From: Cyanobacteria bacterium UBA5018
GTDB lineage: Bacteria; Cyanobacteriota; Cyanobacteriia; PCC-6307; Cyanobiaceae
Length of the DNA: 6,189 nt
Direction: 5' to 3'
Assembly (NCBI GenBank): GCA_002396505.1
Contig: DGYA01000039.1
Location: 1 to 6,189, forward strand
Made by a program: the position numbers and the translations under genes. The notes below the pieces were generated by a model. That model was given only the letters and a program-made list of their open reading frames with translations. It searched no databases and was not told where the DNA came from. Positions 5,050 through 6,189 of the stretch are shown here, one piece after another; the stretch's first letter is position 1, and each line of letters opens with the position of its first letter.

Positions 5050-6189
5050 ATGGCCCAACTCCTCTTCTCCGGCTCCTCCCTCACCACCGGCTCCAACCTG
5101 GAATTGGCGCTGCAGCTGGTGGAAAATCGCCTGCCGGCCTGGGCCAGCAATTCAGACACCTACAACGCCCTGCTGCTGGAGGTGTTCGGGGTTCAGAGTT
5201 CAGAGGCCACCGGCGCCCTGCAAGCCGGCCTCAGCGGCACCGGTTTGGGGATTGGCCTTGAGATCCTCGCTGGAGATGTTCTCAGCAGCATCAACGGCGC
5301 CTACACCAGCGCCGCTCCCGGGGGCGGAGAACGGATTTATCTCAATGGCGCTTGGCTGCAGAACGCCACGGCAGCAGAGATCGAGGCAGTGCTGCTGGAG
5401 GAATTCGGCCACGCCTTGGATTGGCGCCTCAATGGCGGCGCCGATAGCCCTGGTGATGAGGGCGAGATCTTCTCAGCCCGCCTGCGCGGGCTCACCCCCA
5501 AGCCAACGGCCTTTAAGGAAGACGATCACAGGCTGATCTCCATCGCAGGCACACCCGTTGCGATCGAGGCTGTCCAAGCGCCCCAGATTTCCGTCACCGC
5601 CATCGCCAACGGCAACGAGGCCAATGGCAATCCGGCGGTGTTCCGCTTCTCGTGCACCGGTTCCACCACGGACGCGCTCTCGGTGAGCTATCGGCTGCTG
5701 GGCACTGCCCAGGCCGGCAGCGACTACACCGGTGCCACCAGCGGCACGATCAACTTCTCGGCAGGCAGTGCCACCGCCGAGCTATCGCTCGCGGTGCTGG
5801 CCGACAGCGTGATTGATCCGGGTGAAACGATCATTGCCCAGATCGTGCCCGACTCAGCAGCAACACCCAGCTACTTGATCACCCCCGGCCAACAAACGGC
5901 CATCGCCACGATCACGGCGGAAGGGATGGTGGTGGCCGTCAATGGACCAAGCCGGCCTGGATCGAGCAAAGGGGAACTTCGTAATTTCGGTGCCTTTGCG
6001 GCCCTGAAGAGCGATGGCACCGTCGTCGCCTGGGGTGACCCCAGCTTTGGCGGCACGGCGCCGCCCACGGGGCTGAGCGGCGTCACCCAGATCTTCTCAA
6101 CAGGGGGTGCCTTTGCGGCCCTGAAGAGCGATGGCACCGTCGTCGCCTGGGGTAGCTCCAGCAGTGGCGGCACGGGGGTGCCGACGGGG
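5050..6189 (+). CDS. Surface/secreted protein with HExxH-like segment, Calx-beta domain and RCC1-like repeats, cut by the right edge
   Basis: The first 380 residues of a longer protein. Residues 1-175 form a cyanobacterial N-terminal module: IYLNGAWLQNATAAEIEAVL, then LLEEFGHALDWRLNGG and SPGDEGEIFSA. This looks like a zinc-metalloprotease helix, but the HExxH motif reads E117-E-F-G-H121, so the first His is missing and catalysis is doubtful. Residues about 178-290 are a Calx-beta domain (GTAQAGSDYTGATSGTINFS, then SVIDPGET), a calcium-binding beta-sandwich common in adhesins. From 313 on, RCC1-like repeats begin (GAFAALKSDGTVVAWG twice, 39 residues apart), probably blades of a propeller that continues past the edge. 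No Sec signal peptide is seen, and such proteins often leave the cell by a C-terminal signal, not visible here. ATG 5050 is the first start after the in-frame TGA at 4978-4980. It lacks a clear ribosome binding site. The gene begins 77 bases after the TIGR03032 gene and could be co-transcribed. Confidence 0.85.
   Translation, partial: MAQLLFSGSSLTTGSNLELALQLVENRLPAWASNSDTYNALLLEVFGVQSSEATGALQAGLSGTGLGIGLEILAGDVLSSINGAYTSAAPGGGERIYLNGAWLQNATAAEIEAVLLEEFGHALDWRLNGGADSPGDEGEIFSARLRGLTPKPTAFKEDDHRLISIAGTPVAIEAVQAPQISVTAIANGNEANGNPAVFRFSCTGSTTDALSVSYRLLGTAQAGSDYTGATSGTINFSAGSATAELSLAVLADSVIDPGETIIAQIVPDSAATPSYLITPGQQTAIATITAEGMVVAVNGPSRPGSSKGELRNFGAFAALKSDGTVVAWGDPSFGGTAPPTGLSGVTQIFSTGGAFAALKSDGTVVAWGSSSSGGTGVPTG
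5989..6153 (+). repeat. Identical 48-base blocks in RCC1-like repeats
   Basis: Bases 5989-6036 and 6106-6153 are identical over all 48 positions, including synonymous sites, and both encode GAFAALKSDGTVVAWG. The period is 117 bases (39 codons). The stretch after each block is less similar (PSFGGTAPPTG and SSSGGTGVPTG). The array runs on beyond the right edge, so the true copy number cannot be seen. Confidence 0.93.

Noticed and set aside
5871..6173. Minus-strand open frame with internal peptide repeats at the right edge
   Set aside because: Its repeats are the reverse complement of the RCC1-like blocks of the plus-strand gene.

Overview
The window looks like accessory DNA from a high-GC unicellular cyanobacterium of the Synechococcus/Cyanobium type. 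Three things point there: strongly G/C-ending codons in the genes, one perfect HIP1 site (GGCGATCGCC at 3146-3155), and a set of protein families typical of cyanobacteria (DUF2887/DUF4351, TIGR03032, a bluetail-type surface-protein tail, and a Calx-beta/RCC1-like surface protein). The genus assignment is an inference.

Layout. Positions 1-174 (+) hold the 3' end of a gene that enters from the left and that I cannot name. Directly behind it, in another frame and with no start codon, is a 32-residue C-terminal remnant of a bluetail-type surface protein (about 186-284). Two minus-strand genes follow. The first, 376-1257, is a tandem-GNAT acetyltransferase with a YitH-like C-terminal half. The second, 1466-2350, is a DUF2887 PD-(D/E)XK-type protein with a Gly-Arg-Gln-Glu repeat linker and a C-terminal DUF4351 domain. 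Imperfect direct repeats lie at its 3' end and about 100 bases upstream of its start.

An AT-richer gap of about 470 bases (2351-2824) separates these from a large plus-strand gene, 2825-4972. Its N-terminal half is a TIGR03032 (DUF4915) domain and its C-terminal half carries two GNAT-like domains, the first with an intact acetyl-CoA motif and the second degenerate. From 5050 to the right edge runs the N-terminal 380 residues of a surface or secreted protein. It contains a metalloprotease-like segment in which the first His of HExxH is Glu, then a Calx-beta domain, then RCC1-like repeats encoded by identical 48-base blocks.

Working together: no operon spans the window. The fused TIGR03032-GNAT gene and the surface-protein gene are co-oriented with a 77-base gap and could be co-transcribed. 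The two minus-strand genes are 208 bases apart and probably have their own promoters. The recurring themes are tandem acetyltransferase domains (two proteins) and repeat-rich surface proteins (one live, one relic). I do not see a defence system, CRISPR array, RNA gene or complete mobile element. The most unusual items are the TIGR03032-GNAT-GNAT fusion, the surface-protein relic, and the repeats around the DUF2887 gene.
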